64,000 nt of DNA. Source: Aquitalea aquatica. Lineage in GTDB: Bacteria > Pseudomonadota > Gammaproteobacteria > Burkholderiales > Chromobacteriaceae. Positions 19,023 through 26,918 of the stretch are shown here, piece by piece. The stretch covers positions 340,777 to 404,776 of the forward strand of contig NZ_JACERN010000039.1 in NCBI RefSeq assembly GCF_013911085.1, read 5' to 3'. The translations under genes were made by a program, and so were the position numbers. How positions within the stretch are numbered: the first letter of the stretch is position 1; each line of letters opens with the position of its first letter. Below the pieces are notes generated by a model. The model was not told where the DNA came from. It ran no database searches and saw only the letters and a list, made by a program, of their open reading frames with translations.

Positions 19023-19961
19023 ATGACTCCAAAACAAAAAGCCACCCTGCAGCGTCTGGGCCCCTTTATCGCCCTGGTGCTGGTGTCGGTGGGACTGGCT
19101 GTGCTCAGCCCGGATTTCCTCACCGTGGCCAATCTGCTGAACGTGATGCGCCAGGTGTCCATCAATGCGCTGATTGCCTTTGGCATGACGCTGGTGATCC
19201 TGCTGGGCGGCATTGATCTGTCGGTCGGTTCCATTCTCGCGCTGTCCTCGGTGGCCATCGCTACCCTGATCCAGGCGGGGGTCAACCCGCTGCTGGCTAC
19301 CCTGCTGGGGGTACTGGGAGGCGGGCTGATGGGCCTCTTTAACGGGCTGGTGATCAGCAAGGGCAAGGTGGCACCGTTCATCGCCACCCTGGCCTCGATG
19401 ACCATTCTGCGTGGCCTGGCACTGGTGGTGTCTGGCGGCAGCCCGATTACCGGTTTCAACAGCGATCTGTTCTCCATGCTGGGGGGTGGCTATGTAGCCG
19501 GGCTGGTGCCGATTCCGGTGGTGTGGATGCTGATCATGTTTGGCCTGTTTGCCTTCCTGCTGAAGAAAACCGTGTTCGGCCGCCATGTGTACGCCACCGG
19601 CGGCAACGAAGAAGCCGCCCGCCTGTCCGGCGTGAAGGTGGATCAAATCAAGCTGTGGGTCTACACCCTGTCCGGTGCCATGTCGGCCATGGCCGGCGTG
19701 GTGCTGACCTCGCGGCTGAATTCGGCACAGCCGACGGCCGGCAGCGGTTACGAGCTGGATGCCATCGCCGCCGTGGTACTGGGCGGCACCAGCCTCACCG
19801 GCGGGCGCGGCTGGATCTTCGGCACGCTGATGGGCGCGCTGCTGATCGGCGTGCTCAATAACGGCCTTAACCTGCTGGGGGTGTCGTCCTTCTATCAGCA
19901 GGTGATCAAGGGTGTAGTCATTTTGCTGGCGGTGCTGATCGACCGCAGCGGCAAGAAGTAA
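19023..19961 (+). CDS. rbsC: Ribose ABC transporter permease
   Basis: 312-residue inner-membrane permease with eight or more hydrophobic segments. The family segment LIAFGMTLVILLGGIDLSVG is present near residue 55, and the cytoplasmic GGNEEAARLSGVKVDQIKLW loop near 195-215 contacts the ATPase. It forms the channel of the ribose importer with RbsA. The ATG follows an AAGGAA site 22 bases after rbsA. Confidence 0.97.
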   Translation: MTPKQKATLQRLGPFIALVLVSVGLAVLSPDFLTVANLLNVMRQVSINALIAFGMTLVILLGGIDLSVGSILALSSVAIATLIQAGVNPLLATLLGVLGGGLMGLFNGLVISKGKVAPFIATLASMTILRGLALVVSGGSPITGFNSDLFSMLGGGYVAGLVPIPVVWMLIMFGLFAFLLKKTVFGRHVYATGGNEEAARLSGVKVDQIKLWVYTLSGAMSAMAGVVLTSRLNSAQPTAGSGYELDAIAAVVLGGTSLTGGRGWIFGTLMGALLIGVLNNGLNLLGVSSFYQQVIKGVVILLAVLIDRSGKK

Positions 19962-19983
19962 GTACTGGTTTTCGTATCAACAA

Positions 19984-20002
19984 TGGCCCTGCGCCAGGGC
20001 CA
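19984..20002 (+). other. Intercistronic hairpin between rbsC and rbsB
   Basis: TGGCCCTG (19984-19991), CGC loop, CAGGGCCA (19995-20002): a perfect 8-bp stem with no T tract. Hairpins in front of binding-protein genes often protect or separate the mRNA so that the binding protein is made in excess. That role is inferred here from position. Confidence 0.55.
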
Positions 20003-20040
20003 GTCAACGCAAGCTAAATCATTAATCAGGGAGACTCACC

Positions 20041-20982
20041 ATGAATCGCATTCTTCACCCGCTGCTGGCCAGTCTGCTGGTATTCGGCATTGCTGCCTGT
20101 TCCAAGCAAGGCCCGGACAGCGCTGCTCCGGCTGCAGCCAGTGCACCTGCCGCTGCTGCCGATGGTCAGGTAACCGTCGGCCTGGCGGTATCCACTCTTA
20201 ACAACCCCTTCTTTGTTTCGCTGCGCAAGGGTGCCGAAGACGAAGCGCAGAAGGACGGTATCAAGCTGATTACCGTGGATGCACAGGACGACCCGGCCAA
20301 GCAGCAGGCCAGCGTGGAAGACCTGATCCAGAAGAAGGTCAGCGTTATCCTGATCAACCCGACCGACTCCGCCGCCGTAGCCAATGTGGTGAAAGAAGCC
20401 ACCGGCAAGGGCATCAAGGTGGTGTCGCTGGACCGTAGCGTGAACGGTGCCGAAGTCAGCGCCCATATTGCCTCGGACAACGTGGCTGGCGGCAAGATGG
20501 CTGGCGAGTTCCTGCTGGAGAAACTGGGCGGCAAGGGCCGTATCGTCGAGCTGGAAGGCATCGCCGGCTCGTCTGCTGCACGTGAGCGCGGCGAAGGCTT
20601 CCACAAAGTGGTGGATGGCAAGGCCGATGTGAAACTGCTGGCCAAGCAGCCGGCTGATTTCGACCGTGCCAAGGGCTTGTCGGTGATGGAAAACATCATC
20701 CAGGGTAATAAGGACATCCAGGGTGTGTTTGCGCATAACGACGAAATGGCTCTGGGTGCGCTCAAGGCCATTCAGGCTGCGGGCCTGAAAAACGTGGTGG
20801 TAGTGGGCTTTGATGCCACCGCCGATGCCGTGGCCGCAGTGAAAGCCGGCACGCTGGCCGCCACCGTGCAGCAGCAGCCCGAGCTGATCGGTCAGTATGG
20901 TATCCAGACTGCCAAGAAGCTGGCTGCCGGCCAGAGCGTGGACAAGTTCATCCCGGTGCCGCTGAATCTGATCAAGCAGTAA
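20041..20982 (+). CDS. rbsB: Ribose ABC transporter substrate-binding protein (lipoprotein type)
   Basis: 313-residue periplasmic binding protein of the RbsB/XylF type (GLAVSTLNNPFFVSLRKGAE at about 45; VVGFDATADAVAAVKAGTLA near 255). The signal region ends in VFGIAAC with cysteine at position 20, a good lipobox, followed by an Ala/Ser-rich linker of about 20 residues. E. coli RbsB has an ordinary signal peptide, so this one is probably membrane-anchored. It binds D-ribose and hands it to RbsC. A GGGAG site lies 8 bases before the ATG. Confidence 0.94.
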   Translation: MNRILHPLLASLLVFGIAACSKQGPDSAAPAAASAPAAAADGQVTVGLAVSTLNNPFFVSLRKGAEDEAQKDGIKLITVDAQDDPAKQQASVEDLIQKKVSVILINPTDSAAVANVVKEATGKGIKVVSLDRSVNGAEVSAHIASDNVAGGKMAGEFLLEKLGGKGRIVELEGIAGSSAARERGEGFHKVVDGKADVKLLAKQPADFDRAKGLSVMENIIQGNKDIQGVFAHNDEMALGALKAIQAAGLKNVVVVGFDATADAVAAVKAGTLAATVQQQPELIGQYGIQTAKKLAAGQSVDKFIPVPLNLIKQ

Positions 20983-20992
20983 GAAGCCATCT

Positions 20993-21080
20993 GCCGGAGG
21001 GGCTGCCTCACTCCGGCCGGCTTGTAATACAATTGCTACATCGCGCATAACCCCCGCTGCTGTCATGGTTGCCGGGGGTT
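20993..21080 (+). other. Two hairpins between rbsB and the LacI-type regulator gene
   Basis: GCCGGAG (20993-20999) pairs with CTCCGGC (21011-21017), and AACCCCCG (21049-21056) pairs with CGGGGGTT (21073-21080). Neither is followed by a T tract. The first may weaken read-through from the ribose operon; the second lies 39 bases before the regulator start and could affect its translation or transcription. Confidence 0.45.
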
Positions 21081-21119
21081 GTTGCCATCTGTGATCAATT
21101 CCTGACAGGAAAGCCCGCC

Positions 21120-22124
21120 GTGACTGCCTACAAGCGTCTCACCATCGATGATATTGCCAGTCTCGCCGGCGTTTCGCGCACCACGGCCAGTATGGTGCTG
21201 AACGGCCATGCCGAACGCTACCGTATTGCACCGGCCACGGTGCTGCGGGTGGAAAAAGTGGCACGCGAGCATCACTTCAACCCGTCGCAGTCGGCACGCT
21301 CGCTGCGCAGCAAGCGCAGCAACAGCATCGGGCTGGTGATTCCCGATCTGACCAACTCGGCCCATGCCGCGCTGGCCCAGGCCATGGAAAACCTGTGCCG
21401 CGCCAGGGATTATCAACTGGTACTGGTGACCAGCGACGAGGACCCGGCACGCGAGGCCGAAGGCATGGCACATCTGGTGGCGCGGCAGGTGGATGGCATG
21501 GCGGTGGTGCCCTGCAGCAGCGATGCTACCCGCTATCAACCGTGGACTAGCCGGCTGCCGCTGGTGTTTGTCGACCGGCGCATTGACGGCAGTGGCATAC
21601 CTTCCGTGGTGACCGATGCCACCGATACCGTGGCGCGGCTGATCGGCAGCAAACTGGAGGAGGGCGTGCGCGAGGTGGTGTATTTTGGTGGCCAGCCCAC
21701 GCTGTCGCCCAGTCGCGACCGTCTGGCCGGCTACCGCCAGGCCTTGCAGTCACACGGGCTGGCCGAGCAGGCGCACTGGGTGCAGGAGCGCGATTTCCAG
21801 CGCGCTTCCGGTTTTGCCATGATGCAGCAGTGGCATGCGCGTGAAGGGCGCTATCCGCAGGCCTTGTTTACCGCCTCCATCACCTTGCTGGAAGGGGTGC
21901 TGTCCTTCATGAGCCAGACCCATCATTTGCGTGAAGCGCCATCCTGTCTGATGACTTTTGACGATCATCCGCTGCTGGATTGCCTGCCGATTCCGGTGGA
22001 TGCCATCGTGCAGGATGGACAGTTGATGGCGGATCAATGCCTGCAACAGATCTTTTCCCTGTTGCAGGGCCAGCCACCGGCCAAGGCCGATGTGGCAATC
22101 TCTGCCAGAATCACCAGCCGTTAA
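21120..22124 (+). CDS. LacI-family regulator, Cra/FruR-like
   Basis: 334 residues from a GTG at 21120, chosen because GGAAAG lies 8 bases upstream; an in-frame start at 21069 is possible. The helix-turn-helix is TIDDIASLAGVSRTTASMVL (about 7-26). The DNA-binding hinge and core (RSKRSNSIGLVIPDLTNSAH) follow Cra/FruR more closely than RbsR, including its characteristic spacing. Cra-type repressors release DNA on binding fructose-1-phosphate or a related sugar phosphate. Lying directly behind the ribose operon, it most likely controls that operon, with a ribose-derived effector. Which sugar phosphate it senses cannot be told from the sequence. Confidence 0.85.
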   Translation: MTAYKRLTIDDIASLAGVSRTTASMVLNGHAERYRIAPATVLRVEKVAREHHFNPSQSARSLRSKRSNSIGLVIPDLTNSAHAALAQAMENLCRARDYQLVLVTSDEDPAREAEGMAHLVARQVDGMAVVPCSSDATRYQPWTSRLPLVFVDRRIDGSGIPSVVTDATDTVARLIGSKLEEGVREVVYFGGQPTLSPSRDRLAGYRQALQSHGLAEQAHWVQERDFQRASGFAMMQQWHAREGRYPQALFTASITLLEGVLSFMSQTHHLREAPSCLMTFDDHPLLDCLPIPVDAIVQDGQLMADQCLQQIFSLLQGQPPAKADVAISARITSR

Positions 22125-22258
22125 GTCATGTCGGCCCGACCATTTCATGGTCTGCGGCGGATGTATGCCATTGACATCTATTTTTCAGAGTGGTGAGTGA
22201 CGCTCTGCCCACAGCATGCTAATGTCGGGCGGCTGTCATTTATCTGCAAGGACGTTCC

Positions 22259-25195
22259 GTGTCTGCTCGATTTCCCGCCATGTTGCGGTTGGCTGTGGTC
22301 TATGCCCTGATCGGCGTTCCTTCTCTGTATAGTGCGATTCCGCCAGGCTATACCGCACCGGTGTTTCCGGCTGCCGGCATCGCCATGATGTCCTTGCTGC
22401 TGTGGGGGCGCGCGCTGTGGCCGGGCGTGCTGCTGGGTTCGCTGCTGGTGCAGTTGGTGGCCAGCTGGCAAGCCGGTGTGCAAGGCTGGGCCTATCTTGC
22501 CCTGCTGGTGGTGCCGCTGGCGGCGACCGTGCAGGCGCTCGGCTCATGCTGGCTGATCCGGCGCTGGATCGGCTGGCCTAATCCGCTGGATCGTGCAGAC
22601 AGCGTGATCCGGCTGATGTTGTTCATCATTCCCCTATCCTGTCTGCTCAGTAGCGGCATCAGCGTGCCAGCGCTGGCGGCGCTGGGGGTGCTGCCGGCTA
22701 GCGATCTGCTGTTCAATGCCTGGAACTGGTGGCTGGGCGATACCTTTGGCTGCCTCATCATGCTGCCACTGATGCTGGCGTGGTTTGGCCGCCCGCGTAG
22801 TGAATGGCGCGCCCGCAGTCCTGCATTGCTGTGGCCGATGTTGCTGACTGCGCTGACCATGGTCGGGTTCAGTGCCCTCATTCATCACTGGGAAGCGCTA
22901 CGGGTACAAAGCCAGTTCAACCGCGATGCCGGCCAGATTGAACTGGCGTTGAAAAAGCGGCTGGACATGCAGTTGGATGGCATGCTGGCCCTGCAACAAC
23001 TGCAGACGTATTCCTCAGGTGGTTCTGCTGACCAGTGGCGCGAACTGACGGCGTCCTGGCTGGCGCGGCTGCCGGGTACGCAAAGCCTGGGCTGGTGCCC
23101 GCTGGTCAGCGATGCCGAGCGTGCCGCCTTCGAAGACAGTGCGCTGGCCGGTGCGACCATTCTGGCGCGCGATGCCGCTGGCCATGTCGCGCCATCGCCG
23201 CAGCGTCCTTCCTATTTGCCCGTCCGCTATATCGAACCATTCGCCAGCAACAAGCGTGCCTTGGGGCTGGACATCCTGTCCTCGCCCGAGCTGGCCAGCA
23301 CTATCCGGCATAGCCTGCAGAGTGGCCTGCCGGTGGCCAGCCCCGCCATTCGCCTGGTGCAGGAAGCGCAACAGCAGAAGGGCGTGGCGCTGTATCAGGC
23401 GGTATATGCCCCGCTGGATGACAGCCAGCATCAGGTGCTGCGCGGGGTGGTGTCCAGCCTGTTCCGCATGGATGACATCGTGTCCAGTACCCTGCAGCAT
23501 GGTGTGCGTCGCGATATCGAAGTCTGCTTGATTGATCGGGATGGCGCGCCCGGTTTCCACCGCCTGTCCGGCCCGGCCAATTGTGGCAAGGATGGCTGGT
23601 TCGGCCAGCGGCCGCATTTGCTCAGCCAGTTTTCCTTTGCCGGACGCAATTGGGCATTGCGCCTGCGTGCCAGCGAGGATTATCTGGCCGGACTGCGCAG
23701 CTGGCTGGAGTGGATCACCTTTGTGGTGGGGCTGGCCATGACCGGCCTGTTTGGTGGTTTTCTGCTGATTGTCACCGGCTATACCCGGCGCATCGAAGGT
23801 GAGGTGCAGCAGCGTACCGCCGAGCTGGCCGATACCAACCAGCAATTGCAAACCCAGCTGGATGCCACGCGCAAGGCCGAGGCCAATGTGACTTATCTGG
23901 CCTTGCACGACAGCCTGACCAGCCTGCCCAACCGGGCCTGCTGGCTGACCATGGCCCGCCATGCCATGGCCGAAAAGGACAAAACTCAGCTGGCGGTGCT
24001 GTTTCTGGACATGGATGAATTCAAGACGGTCAACGACAGCCTGGGCCATCCGGTGGGTGATCAGCTATTGGTTAGCATTTCGCGTCGCCTGCAACAGCCA
24101 CTGCCGCCCGATGCCATGCTGGCCCGGCTGGGTGGCGACGAATTTGTCATCCTGCTGCCTTACCAGCAGCAGGCGCAGCTGGATGCGCTGGGCGAACAGT
24201 TACTGGCATTGTTTGACCCGGCGGTGGTGGTGGAGCAGCACGAACTGCGCTGCACGGTGAGTATCGGGGTGGCACTGTTTCCGCAAGACGGGCAAGACCC
24301 GGACACCCTGCTGCGCCATGCCGACATGGCCATGTATGCAGCCAAGGAAGCAGGGCGTGACACCTTGCGCTACTACACCCCGGACATGAATACCCAGGCC
24401 ATGGAACGGCTGACGCTGGAGCGCGACCTGCGCCGGGCGCTACAGGACGACCCGACACAACTGGTGCTGTACTACCAGCCGCAGCTGGATGCCGATACTG
24501 GCCGCTGCATCGGTTGCGAGGCGCTGGTGCGCTGGCGTCATCCCCTGCGCGGGCTGATGTTGCCCGGCGAGTTCATCAGCCTGGCCGAGCGCAGCGGGCT
24601 GATTGTCGAGCTGGGGCGCTGGGTGCTGGCCGAGGCTTGTGCCGAACAGGCGCGTTGGGCCGCCGCCGGACTGCTGCTGCCGGTATCGGTCAATCTGTCG
24701 CCGGTGCAGCTGGAGCGCAGTGATCTCACGCCTTATGTGCGCGGGCTGGTACAACGCTACCAGATCGCTCCCGGCATGCTGGAGCTGGAGCTGACCGAAG
24801 GAGCGCTGATGAGCGAGGATGCGCGCCATCTGGAGGTGTTCAATGCGCTGATGCAACTGGGCTGCCGCTTTGCGCTGGATGATTTCGGCACCGGCTATTC
24901 CTCGCTGTCCCGGCTCAAACGTTTTCCCATCAGCCGCTTGAAGATAGACCAGGCTTTTGTCAGTACCTTGCCGGGTAGTGGCGATGACGAGGCCGTGGTG
25001 CGCGCCACCTTGTCGATGGCACGTGACATGGGCATGGATGTGGTGGCCGAGGGGGTGGAAACCGATGGTCAGCATCACTGCCTGCTGGCCATGGGCTGCA
25101 CCCAGATGCAGGGCTACCGGTTTGCCCGGCCGATGCCGGCTGCCGAGCTCTATCACTTTGTCGCCCGGCTACCGCAGGCGCAGGGGGCGAGCTGA
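22259..25195 (+). CDS. Membrane-bound GGDEF-EAL protein with MASE1 and CHASE sensor domains
   Basis: 978 residues from a GTG preceded by AAGGA. An N-terminal MASE1-type membrane domain with about eight helices spans 1-215. It is followed by a periplasmic CHASE domain (about 225-430), a further helix near 488-508 (FVVGLAMTGLFGGFLLIVTG), a short coiled coil, GGDEF (about 545-705) and EAL (about 715-970). The cyclase motif is intact (ARLGGDEFVILL, about 625) but lacks an RxxD inhibitory site five residues before it. The phosphodiesterase motif CEALVRW is also intact, with DDFGTGYSSL present. It could both make and degrade cyclic di-GMP in response to an external signal. It is monocistronic. Confidence 0.93.
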   Translation: MSARFPAMLRLAVVYALIGVPSLYSAIPPGYTAPVFPAAGIAMMSLLLWGRALWPGVLLGSLLVQLVASWQAGVQGWAYLALLVVPLAATVQALGSCWLIRRWIGWPNPLDRADSVIRLMLFIIPLSCLLSSGISVPALAALGVLPASDLLFNAWNWWLGDTFGCLIMLPLMLAWFGRPRSEWRARSPALLWPMLLTALTMVGFSALIHHWEALRVQSQFNRDAGQIELALKKRLDMQLDGMLALQQLQTYSSGGSADQWRELTASWLARLPGTQSLGWCPLVSDAERAAFEDSALAGATILARDAAGHVAPSPQRPSYLPVRYIEPFASNKRALGLDILSSPELASTIRHSLQSGLPVASPAIRLVQEAQQQKGVALYQAVYAPLDDSQHQVLRGVVSSLFRMDDIVSSTLQHGVRRDIEVCLIDRDGAPGFHRLSGPANCGKDGWFGQRPHLLSQFSFAGRNWALRLRASEDYLAGLRSWLEWITFVVGLAMTGLFGGFLLIVTGYTRRIEGEVQQRTAELADTNQQLQTQLDATRKAEANVTYLALHDSLTSLPNRACWLTMARHAMAEKDKTQLAVLFLDMDEFKTVNDSLGHPVGDQLLVSISRRLQQPLPPDAMLARLGGDEFVILLPYQQQAQLDALGEQLLALFDPAVVVEQHELRCTVSIGVALFPQDGQDPDTLLRHADMAMYAAKEAGRDTLRYYTPDMNTQAMERLTLERDLRRALQDDPTQLVLYYQPQLDADTGRCIGCEALVRWRHPLRGLMLPGEFISLAERSGLIVELGRWVLAEACAEQARWAAAGLLLPVSVNLSPVQLERSDLTPYVRGLVQRYQIAPGMLELELTEGALMSEDARHLEVFNALMQLGCRFALDDFGTGYSSLSRLKRFPISRLKIDQAFVSTLPGSGDDEAVVRATLSMARDMGMDVVAEGVETDGQHHCLLAMGCTQMQGYRFARPMPAAELYHFVARLPQAQGAS

Positions 25196-25303
25196 TCTTG
25201 CTTGCGCCAGCGCAAGCCGCTGCCGGATAGCACTGACGCCAGCCTGGCGGCTGTGGCATAACAGGCCGGCTCACCATCCTGCTGTCGAAGGGAGAATCTT
25301 GCT

Positions 25304-25960
25304 GTGAAAATTCCATCTACTGTCGCCTTGCAGCTGATGCATGGCAGCCATTACGCTACGCTGGCCAGCCATTCCACACAGCTGCCCGGCTATCCCTATG
25401 CCACGGTATTGCCCTATGTGCTGGATCAGGCGCACCGGCCCTTGCTGCTGATCAGTGCCCTGGCCGAGCACACCCGCAACCTGCTGGGTGATGGCCGCTG
25501 CAGCTTGTCTGTTGTGGAGGACGGTGTGAGCGATGTGCAGGCTGGTGCCCGGTTGACCCTGCTGGCCGATGCGCAGCGTATCGAGCCTGAACCCGCGCTG
25601 CTGCAACGCTTTTGTCGCTATCAGACGGCAGCAGAGGACCTGCTGCAGCTTGATTTCATGTTCTTCCGCCTGCAGCCCTTGCGGCTGCGCTATATCGGCG
25701 GCGTCGGGCGTATGGGCTGGCTGGAAGCGCCGGAGCTGGATGGCCCGCCGCAACTGACCTTGGAAGAAGAAGCTGCACTGTTGCGCCAGGCGGTGGTGGC
25801 CGATGGCATTCAGCTGCTGGGACTGGACACCCTGGGGGCCGACTACCGGGTGGCCGACACGCCAGGACATCAGCGGCTGCAGTGGCCGGACGCCATGCCC
25901 TCGGGCGAGGGCTTTGCTGCTGCGGCCTTGCAGGCATTGGCCGCGCTGGCGCCGGGCTAG
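25304..25960 (+). CDS. Pyridoxamine 5'-phosphate oxidase-fold protein, HugZ-like
   Basis: 218 residues from a GTG with AAGGGAGA about 9 bases upstream. The N-terminal 1-130 has the FMN-binding split-barrel pattern (MHGSHYATLASHSTQLPGYP; LLLISALAEHTRNLLGDGRC), and a helical C-terminal domain follows (LTLEEEAALLRQAVVADGIQ onward), as in HugZ/HutZ-type proteins and plant-type PPOX homologues. Some relatives degrade haem or bind FMN; others only bind flavin. No haem-uptake genes are next to it, so a specific role is not supported. It converges on the pseudouridine-synthase-like gene. Confidence 0.75.
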   Translation: MKIPSTVALQLMHGSHYATLASHSTQLPGYPYATVLPYVLDQAHRPLLLISALAEHTRNLLGDGRCSLSVVEDGVSDVQAGARLTLLADAQRIEPEPALLQRFCRYQTAAEDLLQLDFMFFRLQPLRLRYIGGVGRMGWLEAPELDGPPQLTLEEEAALLRQAVVADGIQLLGLDTLGADYRVADTPGHQRLQWPDAMPSGEGFAAAALQALAALAPG

Positions 25961-25988
25961 TGGTCACCGGCGCAGCCAGCAGGCTGGT

Positions 25989-26690
25989 CTAGAAGGACTC
26001 CATCGGCAGCAGATAGCGCCACTGTGCGGCAGGCAGGTCACCCATGCCCAGCTTGCCGATGCGGATGCAGCGCAGGGCCAGCGGTTGCAAACCCAGCCCC
26101 TGACAGATGGCAGCCAGTTGGCCGGGCTGTACTGCCGTCAGCACCAGTCGCAGTTGGCGGTCGCTCTGGCGGCTCACTTTCAGGCCGCGCGGGGCTTTGC
26201 CTGGCAGTTTCAATTGCTGCAGGCGCTGTTTGAGTTCTTCTGCAGCGGGTGCCGCCTCCAGCTGAATCAGGTATTCCTGCTCGGCATCGGCCAGCTTGCG
26301 TGCCAGTTTCTTGTCCAGTGTCAGTGCCACCAGGCCATGACAGCCCGGTTCCAGCGCACCGGCTTGTTGTAGCGGCTTCAGATGACGCGGATTGAAGACC
26401 ACCTCGCTGCCATCCCGTGCGGCGCGGGTGTCTGGGGTAATCAGGGTTGATAGCGGCAGGGACTCGGCCGTGGCACGATGCAGCAGCAGGCTGATGCTGA
26501 GCTCACCCAGCGTCATGCGTGGCTTGTCCAGTTCGATGCGCTGTTCTGGCCGTACGCGGCTGCCCAGTTGCTGCACCAGTTGGCCATCCACCCTGACCCG
26601 TCCCTGTTCGATGAAAGCATCGGCTTCACGGCGCGAGCACAGCCCCAGTTCGACCATGCGTTTGGACAAACGCAGTTCCTGTTCACTCAT
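25989..26690 (-). CDS. S4-domain pseudouridine synthase-like protein with altered active site
   Basis: 233 residues. Residues 6-52 are an S4 RNA-binding domain (LSKRMVELGLCSRREADAFI), and the remainder has the spacing of the RsuA/RluF pseudouridine synthase fold. In active enzymes the catalytic motif reads GRLDxxTxGLL. Here the aligned stretch is GALEPGCHGLVALTLDKKLA (111-130), with Glu114 where the catalytic aspartate belongs and the arginine lost. The reading frame is intact and codon use is ordinary, so this is not an obvious pseudogene. It may be a non-catalytic RNA-binding protein, an RNA chaperone, or a synthase using a different residue. Confidence 0.75.
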   Translation of the reverse strand: MSEQELRLSKRMVELGLCSRREADAFIEQGRVRVDGQLVQQLGSRVRPEQRIELDKPRMTLGELSISLLLHRATAESLPLSTLITPDTRAARDGSEVVFNPRHLKPLQQAGALEPGCHGLVALTLDKKLARKLADAEQEYLIQLEAAPAAEELKQRLQQLKLPGKAPRGLKVSRQSDRQLRLVLTAVQPGQLAAICQGLGLQPLALRCIRIGKLGMGDLPAAQWRYLLPMESF

Positions 26691-26778
26691 TGCGGTACTC
26701 CAGTGGGATCGACGCAGGGTCGGGGTCGGCGATTATCCGCCTGCGCCCCGGTGCTGGCAATCGTGCCGCCGTGATTAA

Positions 26779-26918
26779 GAAGCTGTTCACGATCTAGGGA
26801 GTAAGGGGCAAGGCCAAGCGAAAGGACGTGAAAAAGCGCAATGGAGATGGTATCCATGAACGTTTTGAGTGGCTTTCAACGCAGGATCACCCGCGTATTG
26901 CCGGTCGTGAACAGCCTC
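26779..26918 (-). repeat. 140-bp MITE-like element, copy 1
   Basis: Bounded by imperfect terminal inverted repeats GAAGCTGTTCACGATC (26779-26794) and, on the other strand, GAGGCTGTTCACGACC (26918-26903), 14 of 16 matching. It abuts the stop codon of the HD-GYP gene. A diverged copy lies at 28297-28434 in opposite orientation. It has no transposase gene. No clear target-site duplication is visible. Confidence 0.65.

Noticed and set aside
25200..25217. Hairpin GCTTGCG-CCAG-CGCAAGC after the GGDEF-EAL gene
   Set aside because: It has a short stem and no T tract; not enough to call a terminator.
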